A stretch of 64,000 nt of DNA from Paraescarpia echinospica. Lineage: Eukaryota; Annelida; Polychaeta; Sabellida; Siboglinidae. Below, one piece after another: positions 1 through 10,773 of this stretch. Each line of letters opens with the position of its first letter. The first letter of the stretch is position 1. A program made the position numbers and the translations under genes. Under the pieces are notes generated by a model. The model saw nothing but the letters and a program-made list of their open reading frames with translations. It did not search any database and was not told the origin of the DNA. Location: the NCBI GenBank assembly GCA_020002185.1, contig CM034541.1, positions 48,552,976-48,616,975 of the forward strand. Direction: 5' to 3'.

Positions 1-393
1 GACGTCATGTTTTCAGTACATGTGTTTTTGTCCGTTTCGATTACTCAATGCAGGAATAGAGACATGGCATTTCTACAGACTGTTAAAATTAAGGTTTAAT
101 TGCACAACACATATTCAAATACGATGTACTAGTTGCTATGTTGAAGGAGTGTATATTAATGATTGATGGAATGGTTGATTGATCGATCGATTGGATTATC
201 TGTTGTTAGTACGTAATATGCACGCAATGATATGACAACAAAACATCTGCCCCATCTGCAAAAAGAGAAGTTGCCTACAGGATGAATGGCGATCTGCCAG
301 CAAAGACAACGACGCTAACCTGGACGCCAGAAGGAAAGACAAAAACAAGCAAGGTCTGCCAAGATCTTGTGCGATAAATATTAGTATGACTGC
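1..393. other. Unassigned sequence
   Basis: I see no coding exon, RNA gene or repeat of known kind here, apart from short GATC/GATT-rich runs near 165-200. Confidence 0.5.
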
Positions 394-640
394 GTGTTAG
401 TAGGGTGCGTGTGTGAGAGCTTGCTTGATCGCATGCACGCGTGTATGTATGCGTTTATGCGTGTATGCGCATGTGAGTGTGCGCGTGTGTGTGCGTGCGT
501 GTCAGCGTGCTTGCGTGCGTGTGTGACTGCGTGCCTACGTGCATCCGTGGAGGTATGTGTTCGTGAGTGCGACCGCGTGCGAGTGTGTATGCGGATGTAT
601 GTGGGCGTGCAGCTGTGCGTGCGTGCGTTATTGTAAGCGT
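394..640. repeat. Degenerate GT/GC-rich simple repeat
   Basis: Irregular alternation of GTGTGCGTGC, GCATGTGAG and GTGCGTGCGT steps, purine-pyrimidine alternating. Reading frames on both strands stay open only because the repeat lacks stops. They yield cysteine/valine- or histidine/threonine-rich proteins that are not real genes. Confidence 0.85.
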
Positions 641-959
641 TCTCGTTGTACTTAAAGATGTAATGTTGTGTTGTTGCAGGCAAGATGTTCCGAGGAATAC
701 AAAAATAGAGACGTAGAACAGAGTAACGTGCAGCATAGTTATGTCCGTTCTTTGTTGAGTAAACTAGAAAACTGTAGCCACACTTTATAGTCTGGTGTAT
801 ATTGATTGGCACACAGCCGCAGGACATGACATGTCTGCTATGTACGAAAGTGCTTAACGCAGTCGTCGTGGTTGATGTTACGTGCTCAGTCACTTTAGAA
901 TGGCAGGAGGACACGGTTGCTGAGATGTTGCTGTAATAGTGACCACCTGCATGGAGTAA

Positions 960-1110
960 GCGTGCGGGAAAGTGGTGAGAAGTTCGCATCACACACGGAC
1001 GTGTTGAGAAGTTCACTTGACACGCTGAAATGTTGAGAAGTTCCCACCACAAAGCTGAAGTGTTGAGCAGTTCGCACACTGAAGTGTTAAGAACGTCACT
1101 TCTCACACAG
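960..1110. repeat. Short imperfect tandem repeat, unit about 31 bp
   Basis: Four to five imperfect copies of a unit containing GTTGAGAAGTTC followed by CAC-rich spacer (GAGAAGTTCGCATC, GAGAAGTTCACTTG, GAGAAGTTCCCACC, GAGCAGTTCGCACA). No coding role is apparent. Confidence 0.7.
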
Positions 1111-1750
1111 TTGAGAAATTCGGTTTACATACTGCTGTAGATGCGTCGCTGACACACGCTCGAACCGCGTCAGCACCGATAATGTTTATATGTAACTATA
1201 ACTATGTTCAATGGCAATGTCTTGGAAAATGTTGTTCAGAGAGATGTTTTGATACCAGCGGCCTAGTAACTCGTGATAAGATCGTCTTCTTTGAAGAGGT
1301 CTGGAATTAACTACAACAATGGCTTCATGCAATGTAGCTGACTTCAAGAAATCACCATAACTAGTGTTCAGTGTTGTGGAAGCTGCATACCCCGATAACG
1401 GCGAACAACACGTTGAGTGTTCCATCAAAGAACAGTCGAATCTCGATTTGCGGTCACCTCGATAATGCAGCCACCTCGCAATTAAGATCTCCATACGATA
1501 ACCCCAAACCATTTCTGTAATCGTAACGTTTAGGCAATTATTCTCGCTAATACGGTCACCTCGCCATTCGCGTCACTTCCCAGGGTGACCGCAATAGGGA
1601 GGTTCTATTGTACAATCGATATGAACGAAAAATCCAGCCGCCTCATTTCGGATGTCATTCTTGTATCATCGTGGCTCTAGCCATCCGTTGTCTCCCCTAC
1701 ACCGTGTGAACATATCGCCTTTGCCGTCTCGGCCTCCGTTCGCTTAACTG
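1111..1750. other. Unassigned sequence
   Basis: No recognisable gene or repeat. A 108-residue minus-strand reading frame (1186-1512) has no family resemblance I can name. Confidence 0.5.
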
Positions 1751-2022
1751 CATAGTGGCGCGCAGTAGCGCAGCGGTAAGAGCTTCGGACTCTCGACTGA
1801 GAGAACGCGGGTTCGAATCCTGTGCGGCGGTGTTGAACCTTGGGCAAGTTCGTTTACTCTACATTGCAGAGAGTCTTCGCGCATTAATTGCAGCGTGGCT
1901 GAATGCTCCCAGAGAAGTCGAGATGGTGTTCGATTGAACAGGTCAGCCAGGGAGTAAAGTGTAAAGCGTTTTGAGCAGTCCTGAAGACTGGATACTGCGT
2001 TATATAAGAACTTACCTTTAGC
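1751..2022 (+). mobile_element. tRNA-derived SINE, copy 1
   Basis: The head holds an internal Pol III promoter: box A as TAGCGCAGCGG near 1766 and a perfect box B GGTTCGAATCC near 1810. A body follows, and the tail reads GCGTTTTGAGCAG ... TGCGTTATATAAGAAC (1966-2010). A second copy at 39660-39982 shares head, body and tail, and ends at the same TTACCTTTA, which defines the family. This copy lacks about 65 bp present in the other between the tRNA head and the body. The tail resembles the 3' end of the CR1/L2-like LINE at 53.3-57.0 kb, suggesting that such a LINE supplies its reverse transcriptase. Confidence 0.88.
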
Positions 2023-2335
2023 TAGCTTTCCCATCGATATCGGCAACAAGTCTTCGAATAGCTCATATCTTTTAAAGCCCTAGCTGCCGAGACGGTTCTT
2101 TCAACCAGCTCAACATCTGATGCCAGATCAGTCATCGCACCGTGCAGCAGTCAATTAGATGGCTGACAAATCCCAAACAATGCTTGACGCAAATGAGCGA
2201 TCACTGAGTTCAACTATATACTAGAAACAGCATGCCGATCGTCTCGCTACGGGGAAGGGGCGTGCGGGGTGGAACGTAACTTAGCCTTGCTACGGGGTAG
2301 AGCAGGCGTCTGTGACCGTTTCGGCTGACATGTAG
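2023..2335. other. Unassigned sequence
   Basis: No gene or known repeat seen. Confidence 0.5.
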
Positions 2336-2520
2336 TTGTATTGCAATGTACATATACATGCACGAGGGTGTGTGTGCATGTGTACATGCAGGTTTGTGCA
2401 CGTGCGTGACAGCGTATGTGACCGAATGTGCACAGGTGCGGGTTTATTTGCGGGCCAGCATGGGCGTACGTCTCTGTTTGCGCGTGCATGCGTGCGTGAG
2501 TGCGTGCGTCCGTGCATGTA
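2336..2520. repeat. Degenerate GT/TGCA-rich simple repeat
   Basis: Irregular (TG)n and TGCATGTG steps similar to 394-640. Overlapping frames on both strands are repeat artefacts. Confidence 0.75.
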
Positions 2521-2639
2521 TTTCACGCGTAATTTCACATTTGAATGTGCTACAATCATCACCGAGCCAGCCGCCGTTTCATTTATGCGCGTATGTTTGT
2601 AGAACATCCGCATTGACGACTTGACTCGCACTCGCTAGC

Positions 2640-2905
2640 CATTGTCGCCGCCACTCGCTGAGCATGACCGGCATTTTATGTTACGCCCGATGTGTGCGCT
2701 GCCTTTTGCAGGCGTGTAGTGAGCCCATATCGACGTGTTAAGCCGAACTGAGCATCAGCTACGGTTATAAAAGACGCCCGCCGCAGGCTACGACACACAA
2801 CTATATTGACAGACGCAATAATAAACGGTCGTCCCAGAGTGAACAGACGGCACTTTCACGCTAGTCGTAAAACATCCAGTAAAATTATATTCCCCTTATT
2901 GCCTC
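2640..2905 (+). promoter_or_regulatory. Possible promoter or solo-LTR-like segment
   Basis: A good TATA box, TATAAAAG, lies near 2765, and an AATAAA signal lies only about 55 bp downstream near 2819. This compact TATA-to-polyadenylation spacing is usual in LTRs and unusual for ordinary genes. No flanking duplication or second copy is visible in the window, so LTR identity is only a suggestion. Confidence 0.25.
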
Positions 2906-4180
2906 CGGTGATTTAATTAACCGGAAGGCTGCCGGCGAAATCAGGTTTTGTGAGAGCGCACGAAATATGATTGTTTTGCAGATGAAATAATATCCAGGAC
3001 ATTTCTTATGAAGAGCTACCCAGATGGTCACTTTAGGATATCCGCTGAGTTGTTTAATTAAATTATTTTTCTTTCCAGTGTTGTTTATATGTTTCCGGTC
3101 TATTTCGGTTCTATATAATTTGTCTCTATTTCTCCGTTTTTTCTGTAATTCGTTTCCACTCTCGATTGTTCATATAAGTCCTTTCGTGATCTCCCTTAAA
3201 ATGTCTTGCCGTTATGGTCTCCCTCGTCTGCTTCTACTACTTATTTCTGTTTAACGTTCACATTGTTAGTCTTTCCTCCCTCATTCTTCCCACACGTCCT
3301 CGCCATCTCGGTCTGCTTACTTTCACAGTTGAAACGTTTTCCCATGCTCTTTTTCCCGATTCCCACATCTGCCTACATCGTGAAATCCAGACTCGCTCGG
3401 ATTTTGAGGGTATCTCCCGGTCTCCCGGGATAGATTCAAATCTCCCGGAATTTATCTGACTATCTCCAACATAGCCCCTTCCCCAGTCTTCGAGACAATG
3501 CGACACCACGGGAGACGTGCTGAGACGTGCTGAACCAGGCGAAAAATCTCCAACAGCACCGCCCCGTCTTCGAGACAACGCACTGCTGAAGTTCCGGCGA
3601 ACAATCTCCCCCAGGTCTTCCGATGTCAAGATCCGAGATAGCGCGTCGAGACAGCATGATATGGGAAGCTTCTGAACAGCTGATGAATCTCCCAGATTTC
3701 AACAAAGAAGTTGGCAGGTACACCATCGTTTTGTTTAATGTGTGACCTTAAGACTATCCACATCAACCAAGTGATTGGTCCAGTATTATTCTAAAAGCCC
3801 GCATTTCCGGTTTGGGCTAAACACTGAGGGTATCACACTCAGATATAACATATGCGTGTTTGCAGACACGTTGCAAGCAGTTCGCTCGAGTGACAATTAT
3901 TTGTATGGAGCCATTAGATGCGGGGTGTTGTCAATTTGTATCGACGTGCATACATCTTGCGTTGACCGGTCGTTGGGATTAATTTATCACGGCCAAGCGC
4001 TCGTTAACATTTTCATCCGTTATTCCATCGCCTTCAGCGGCCAGCTATCTGTACGAGTCTATTTGGTATCACTCGTTGTTGCTGAAGACCGCTGTGGTCC
4101 CGAGCAAACCCATATATGTAGAACAAGGCTACACAATTTGCGATACGAAATCTAAGGCCAGCCACAATAGAGATGATGAT

Positions 4181-4183
<3 letters not shown>
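2906..4183. other. Unassigned sequence with CTCCCGG-rich patch
   Basis: No recognisable gene. Around 3410-3620 several TCTCCCGG and CTTCGAGACAA words recur, which may be a decayed repeat. Open frames of 75-126 codons have no recognised relatives. Confidence 0.45.

Positions 4184-4266
<83 letters not shown>
4184..4266. repeat. (GA)n microsatellite
   Basis: About 41 uninterrupted GA dinucleotides, then decaying into GACAGACAGATA. Confidence 0.98.
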
Positions 4267-4274
<8 letters not shown>

Positions 4275-6125
4275 CAGACAGATAGAGACAGACGGATACA
4301 GAGACACAGACAAAGACCGAAAAAGAGATAAATAGAAGGCGAGAGAGGAGAGGTGGTCGATCAGTCCGAGTGTTGGGCTGACGAACGGTCGTTCGGTACC
4401 GATATCGGCCGTCGTGTCGAAAATTGGGCAATGTCGTTCACTCTATGTTGCCTGTGTCCTTTGGAAGAGACGTTATAAGCCGTGAGTCCCTTCTCTCTGT
4501 TTTTCCAGGGAAATTAAAAAAATCTGTCGTGAACTCACTGAGCTGGGATCTCATTCTCTAAATTCCAACTGGCGTTAATGTCCGAAAATAGACCACGACA
4601 ATTAATAGCAGAAAAACAAGAAGAGGAAGAAGAAGAAAAAGATATTAATAAATGCGCGCATAATGCAATGTATTCTACATAAAGACCAAACATAAAAAGA
4701 AATGCCTCACGTCATCGCATGCCACTTAAACGCACCGGCACCGCTGCATAAACTGTCAATATTGAATAAATTTCCGAAAATACCAATATATACGCTCGAT
4801 ACACTGCACCTACAAACTACCCCAACGACATGTTAACATCGCTACGTATTCCATTCTCACTACTTACCCACAACACCTCAAGTACAATGTGACATTTACC
4901 CTAATAATACCGTGAAACCCAAATTCTTTCACGCAATATCCCGTTGTGCCATTTACAAACCCTAACTTAATAATAATACGAGTATCAGTGTCCCGAAATC
5001 AAACAGCCGCATCAAGTACATACACACTATACATACCAAGGACTCTTGCATGTAAATGCTTACAGACCACTGTCTCTATTCCACCACATACACAATTAGT
5101 CACCTTATTCACAGACTCCAGACGTTTGTATGTCAGTAGAAGATTTGTGAGGTTGCGTCCCTTAATTCGGTCCAGATTCTGCTTCGTTGTGGTCTTCTCT
5201 AAAGTGGTACCCAACGTCCTTACGTTCTGATCTATGTTCTCCAACCATCTTTTTCACATTTGCCATCTGGGTAGTTTATTTGTTCATCGGACATGGCAAA
5301 ACCATCTCAGCTGCTTGTCTCCCATCACATTTGCAAACGAAGTATATCGTACATCTTCATTCCTGGGTTTGTTTAGTTCAGCTACACCATTAGTCATTAG
5401 TCATTAGAATCACCAGTTTGTACATATCTAGGCTTTAGTGCTAATATTTCTTAGCAGTAGCGAAATCTTAGCCGTCTTAGCGTCATGACATTCTTTGGCT
5501 CACAGATGTGTTTGCGCAGGCGACACACCAGTCCAACACATTCTGGGAATATTTGTTTCCGTGACGTGTCATAACAGATTTAAACGTTGAAGTCTGACCG
5601 AACTGTTCTAAATATATTCAAAACAAGAACATTCTATTCAAAACGGTATAAGTATTTTCAACACAATAGATGCAAATATATTCAAGATATGTTTACTAAT
5701 CTCAACCTAGAGTATCCAATGTAGAGTTATGCTTCACTTGCAGAATGTTGAACGCAGGACACTATATCAGGCTAATTGACGTGCACCTTTTGTTACACTT
5801 GTGTAGACGTTGCCAAGGTTCTGGCCTGAAACAACTAAACACGTAGACTTTCTACTAATATTCCGAAACTGCCATTGTGCATAAGTCAATTAACCTACCG
5901 GTAATCTTTTCTAAATACATCGGATTATGTTAATCGGCAATTACCACACGTAGATACCACACGTAGAAACATTACGTGTCCCGAACTAAGTCATTTAGGT
6001 TAGCCGATGTTCTGGTTGTCGCCTGGTAACAGGGGTGACCTGTTTTCAGTTATACAATTCACGTTGTATTTCTTGGTGGATTCATTCTATTTATGTGACA
6101 AATGGAGAGGTGTGACGTTGCTGTC
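4267..6125. other. Unassigned sequence
   Basis: Moderately AT-rich DNA without a recognisable gene, RNA or repeat family. A short GAA-rich run lies near 4615-4640. Confidence 0.5.
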
Positions 6126-8460
6126 AATACCAGGGAAAGTGAACTGCCGGGTGATATCAATACCAGGGAAAGTGAACTACTAGGTGATATCAATTCCAGG
6201 GAAGTGTAGTGCCAGGTGATATCAATACCAGGGAAAATGAACTGACAGGTGATATCAATACCAGGGAAAATGAACTGCCAGGTGATATCAATACCAGGGA
6301 AAGTGAACTGCCAGGTGATATCAATACCAGGGAAAGTGAACTGCCAGGTGATATCAATACCAGGGAAAGTGAACTGCCAGGTGATATCAATACCAGGGAA
6401 AGTTAACTGTCAGGTGATATCAATACCAGGGAAGTGTAGTGCCAGGTGATATCAATACCAGGGAAAGTGAACTGCCAGGTGATATCAATACCAGGGAAAA
6501 TGAACTGCCAGGTGATATCAATACCAGAGAAAATGAACTGCCAGGTGATATCAATACCAGGGAAAGTGAACTGCCAGGTGATATCAATACCAGGGAAGGT
6601 GAACTGCCATGTGATATCAATACCAGGGAAAGTGAACTGCCAGGTGATATCAATACCAGGGAAAGTTAACTGCCAGGTGATATCAATACCAGGGAAGTGT
6701 AGTGCCAGGTGATATCAATACCAGGGAAAGTGAACTGCCAGGTGATGTCAATACCAGGGAAGTGTACTGCCATGTGATATCAACACCAGGGAAGTGTACT
6801 GCCAGGTGATATCAATACCAGGGAAAGTGAACTACCAGGTGATATCAATTCCAGGGAAAATGAACTGCCAGGTGATATCAATACCAGGGAAAGTGAACTA
6901 CTAGGTGATATCAATACCAGGGAAAGTGAACTACCAGGTGATATCAATACCAGGAAAGTGTAGTGCCAGGTGATATCAATACCAGGGAAGTGTACTGCCA
7001 GGTGATATCAATACCAGGGAAGTGTACTGCCAGGTGATATCAATACCAGGGAAAGTGAACTGCCATGTGATATCAATATCAGTGAAGTGTACTGCAAGGT
7101 GATATCAATACCAGGGAAGTGTACTGCCAGGTGATATAAATACCAGGGAAAGTGAACTGCAAGGTAATATCAATACCAGGGAAGTGTACTGCCAGGTGAA
7201 ATCAATACCAGGGAAACTGAACTGCCAGGTGATATCAATACCAGGGAAAGTGAACTGCCAGGTGATATCAATACGAGGGAAAGTGAACTACCAGGTAATA
7301 TCAATACCAGGAAATTGAACTGCCAGATGATATCAATACCATGGAAAGTGAACTGCCAGATTATATCAATACCATGGAAGTGTACTGCCAGGTGATATCA
7401 ATACAAGGGAAAGTGAACTGCCAGGTGATATCAATACCAGGGAAAATGAACTGCCAGGTGATATCAATACCAGGGAAAATGAACTGCCAGGTGATATCAA
7501 TACCAGGAAAAGTGAACTGCCAGGTGATATCAATACCAGGGAAAGTTAACTGCGAGGTGATATCAATACCAGGGAAAGTTAACTGCCAGGTGATATCAAT
7601 ACCAGGGAAAGTTAACTGCCAGGTGATATCAATACCAGGGAAGTGTAGTGCCAGGTGATATAAATACCAGGGAAGTGTACTGCCAGGTGATATCAATATC
7701 AGTGAAGTGTACTGCCAGGCGATACCAATACCAGGGAAGTGTACTGCCAGGTGATATAAATACCAGGGAAAGTGAACTGCAAGGTATTATCAATACCAGG
7801 GAAGTGTACTGCCAGGTGAAATCAATACCAGGGAAACTGAACTGCCAGGCTATATCAATACCAGGGAAAGTGAACTGCCAAGAAATTGGACTGCCAGATG
7901 ATATCAATACCATGGAAAGTGAACTGCCAGGTGATATCAGTACCATGGAAGTGTACTGCCAGGTGATATCAATACAAGGGAAAGTGAACTGCCAGGTGAT
8001 ATAAATACCAGGGAAAGTGTACTGCCAGGTGATATCAATACCAGGGAAAGTGAACTGCCAGGTGATATCAATACAAGGGAAAGTGAACTGCCAGGTGATA
8101 TCAATACCAGGGAAGTGTACTGCCAGGTGAAATCAATACCAGGGAAACTGAACTGCCAGGCGATATCAATACCAGGGAAAGTGAACTGCCAGGTGATATC
8201 AATACAAGGGAAAGTGAACTACCAGGTGATATCAATACCAGGAAATTGGACTGCCAGATGATATCAATACCATGGAAAGTGAACTGCCAGGTGATATCAG
8301 TACCATGGAAGTGTACTGCCAGGTGATATCAATACAAGGGAAAGTGAACTGCCAGGTGATATAAATACCAGGGAAAGTGTACTGCCAGGTGATATCAATA
8401 CCAGGGAAAGTGAACTGCCAGGTGATATCAATACTAGGGAAGTGTACTGCCAGATGATAT
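6126..8460. repeat. 33-bp minisatellite array with higher-order repeats
   Basis: About 70 tandem copies of a 32/33-bp unit containing GCCAGGTGATATCAATACC followed by AGGGAAAGTGAACT or AGGGAAGTGTACT. Every unit holds the palindrome TGATATCA. Because 33 is a multiple of three, frames on both strands stay open (repeating PGDINTRESEL or ISPGSSLSLVL types). They shift wherever a 32-bp unit occurs, so coding is unlikely. A compound block recurs about three times (7170-7430, 7790-8074, 8098-8434). Positions 7882-8074 and 8242-8434 read identical at an offset of exactly 360 bp, which shows recent segmental duplication within the array. Confidence 0.97.
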
Positions 8461-9485
8461 TGAACCGAATGCGAGATGTGGTAGATGGCGAACTGCATGA
8501 GGAACAAGCAGGCTTTAGGGCGAAACGCTCTTTCTGCTGAGCAAATATTTACACTCAGACGCATTATTAAGAAATGTCAAGAGTACCAGTTACCCCTCGC
8601 AATCAGTATCATAGACTTCACCAAAGCGTTCGACAGCATCCACAAACCCTCCATGTGGAAAGTCTTAATCACATACAGAATCCCACGAAAGGTTGTATTA
8701 GCAATTGTGAAGATATATGAAAACTCGAGATGTTGTGTAAAAACAGAAGATGGCTAAAGTGACTGGTTCGATGTGGTAACTGGTGTCAGACAAAGCTGCA
8801 ATATCCCCCCCTCCTTCTGTTTGCTGTGGCCATCGACTGGGTCATGCGTTTGGCAACCAAAGTCAATGAAGGGATTGTATTTGTTAAGGAGGAGCGTTTA
8901 TCAGACCTGGACTTTGCTGATGACATTGCTGCCCTCTCAGACACCACCCAGGGCCTACAACGTCTCGTGGAATCATTCAACAGTTACGCTGATGGTCTGG
9001 GACCCGCAATCAGTGAATTGAACACAAAAACATGATGACACTTCCATTACCTTGGCAGCTGCATCAACAACCAAGGAATCAACGATCACGAACTACACTG
9101 TAGAGTGGGCAGATAATCAGCAGCCTTCAACCAGCTGAGGAAAATTTGGAACAACAAGAAATTTACCTTGATACCTAAACTTCGCTTCTTCCTGTACGGA
9201 TGCGAATCATGGCAACTAAAAACAAACCAAGAAAACAAAACTGACGTATTCGACATTAAATGCCTGCGAAAGTCCTGGGCATTCACTGGAGCGACCATGT
9301 AACGAATGTAGATGTCCGGATATGATCAGAAAAAAATATGGCATCATCACCTACATGTAAAAGAGTTTGCAATCAACAGCTGGTCAACGAACGATGGAGC
9401 GACGTCAGAACTCCAGCAAACTACCGATTTGAGTGGTGTGCTTTGACTTCCCAATGCGTCTACAGACGCGGGAGCCGCTAAGTAA
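8461..9485 (+). mobile_element. Decayed non-LTR retrotransposon (reverse transcriptase to C-terminus)
   Basis: Interrupted frames encode recognisable RT blocks in order. A fingers segment (GELHEEQAGFRAKRS, near 8490) is followed by the first catalytic block (IIDFTKAFDSIHKPSMW, near 8610), then VTGVRQSC near 8780, and the catalytic FADDIAALSDT (near 8920). Downstream come the thumb/C-terminal remnants LGSCINNQGI, LRKIWNNKKFTL and LYGCESWQL up to about 9340. An in-frame TAA at about 8756 and several frameshifts make it inactive, and the endonuclease half is missing. The fragment starts exactly where the 33-bp minisatellite ends. The clade is RTE-like or related; I cannot settle it by eye. A C-terminal fragment of the same general type lies at 33190-33430. 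Confidence 0.9.
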
Positions 9486-9633
9486 GTCTGAATAAGTCAT
9501 TACATTTCATAGTCTAAAGTATCTTTCTGTATCAATCTGTGCATCCTCTATATATGCGAGTACGTTTTGATTTGATGGGCATGTTGCCACGTCTGATCTA
9601 GATGCATTAACGAAGAACAGTGGGAATATAGTA

Positions 9634-9639
9634 AGCGTT
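9634..9639. repeat. Target-site duplication AGCGTT, left
   Basis: AGCGTT directly abuts the left terminus AGTAGTAAAGG. The identical hexamer follows the right terminus. Confidence 0.9.
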
Positions 9640-9699
9640 AGTAGTAAAGGAGGTTAAGTACCGCGCATGGTTGTCGCGTCGCGCAGCAAAAGCAAAAGT

Positions 9700-9940
9700 A
9701 CCCGGATGTAGGTCAAGGTCAAGTACCCGGATGTAGGTCAAGGTCAAGTACCCGGATGTAGGTCAAGGTCAAGTACCCGGATGTAGGTCAGGTCACGTGG
9801 CGCCCCCTACCGGAATTTTTCGGAACTAGAATGACACGCCACCTAGCGGATTTTTTCGGAACTAAAATATATACCCGGATGTAGGTCAATGTCAAATACC
9901 CGGATGTAGGTCAAGGTCAAGTACCCGGATGTAGGTCAGG
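9700..9940 (+). repeat. 25-bp tandem repeat with AGGTCAAGGTCA half-sites, left arm
   Basis: A 25-bp unit, AAGTACCCGGATGTAGG plus TCAAGGTC, occurs four times at 9703-9795 and about three times at 9870-9940. Most units contain AGGTCAAGGTCA, two abutting nuclear-receptor half-sites that include the extended monomer site TCAAGGTCA. The array lies just inside the element terminus. Its mirror is at 20060-20305. Confidence 0.9.
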
Positions 9941-10635
9941 TCACGTGGCGCCCCTACCGGAATTTTCCGGAACTAGAATGACACGCCACCTAGCGGGTTT
10001 TTTCGGAACTAAAATATTCCCGCCAAAAATATATCCGCGCCCCCTGTTGGATAGTTGGTGAACTAATTATTTCCCGCCAAAACCAAAATAGCGCCACCTA
10101 GCGGAATTTTTCGCTACTAAAATATTTCCCGCCAAAACCAAAATAGCGCCCCCTGGCGGATAGTTGGTGAATTAAAATAGCTCCCCCTGGCGGATAGTTG
10201 GTGAACTAAAATATTTCCCGCCGAAACTAGATAGCGCCACCTAGCGGAATTTTTCGTGACTAAAATATTTCCCGCCAAAACTTAAAAAGCGCCCCTGTCG
10301 GATAGCTGGTGAACTAAAATATTTCCCGCCAAAACTATATATCGCCACCTAGCGAATTTTTCGGAACTAAAATATTCCCGCCAAAAATATAACCGCGCCC
10401 CCTGTCGGATAGTTGGTGAACTAATTATATAGCGCCCCCTGGCGGATAGTTGGTGAATTAAAATAGCTCCCCCTGGTGGATAGTTGATTAACTAAAACAG
10501 TGCCCCCTATCGGAATTTGTCGGTACTAGTTATACAAGTGGTGTCATATTGGGGACAAGTTGTAAATTAAATATTCTAGTACTGCAAATATTCGTGTCTC
10601 TTGCACGCTTGCGTGCAATAGAGCCCCCTGACGGA
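9796..10635 (-). repeat. Array of CTCF-like core motifs, left arm
   Basis: About sixteen copies of a 13-15 bp GC-rich word spaced roughly 35-60 bp apart. On the minus strand they read CCGCTAGGTGGCGC, CCGCCAGGGGGCGCTA, CCGACAGGGGGCGC and close variants (for example 10090-10104, 10146-10160, 10233-10247, 10431-10445). They alternate with AT-rich linkers such as GGTGAACTAAAATATTT and TTTTTCGGAACTAAAA. These words match the metazoan CTCF binding core as known in vertebrates and flies. Actual binding is inference. Confidence 0.75.
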
Positions 10636-10720
10636 TACATCACGAACTACAAACATCATCCCCTAGTGGACAAATGTTCGTTCGGCACGACCACGTGACC
10701 TTTATGTTCTGTCGAACTGT

Positions 10721-10728
10721 TATAAAAG
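10721..10728 (+). promoter_or_regulatory. TATA box of left-arm gene
   Basis: TATAAAAG lies 53 bp upstream of the first ATG (10774). An E-box CACGTG lies at 10692-10697. The same arrangement is mirrored in the right arm at 19276-19283. Confidence 0.7.
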
Positions 10729-10773
10729 ACCTGCGTCTGTTTGTTGTGGTCATTATATCTTACATTTTGGAAG

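Noticed and set aside
6126..8460. Possible CRISPR-like array
   Set aside because: Units are contiguous without unique spacers; it is an ordinary minisatellite in a eukaryotic genome.
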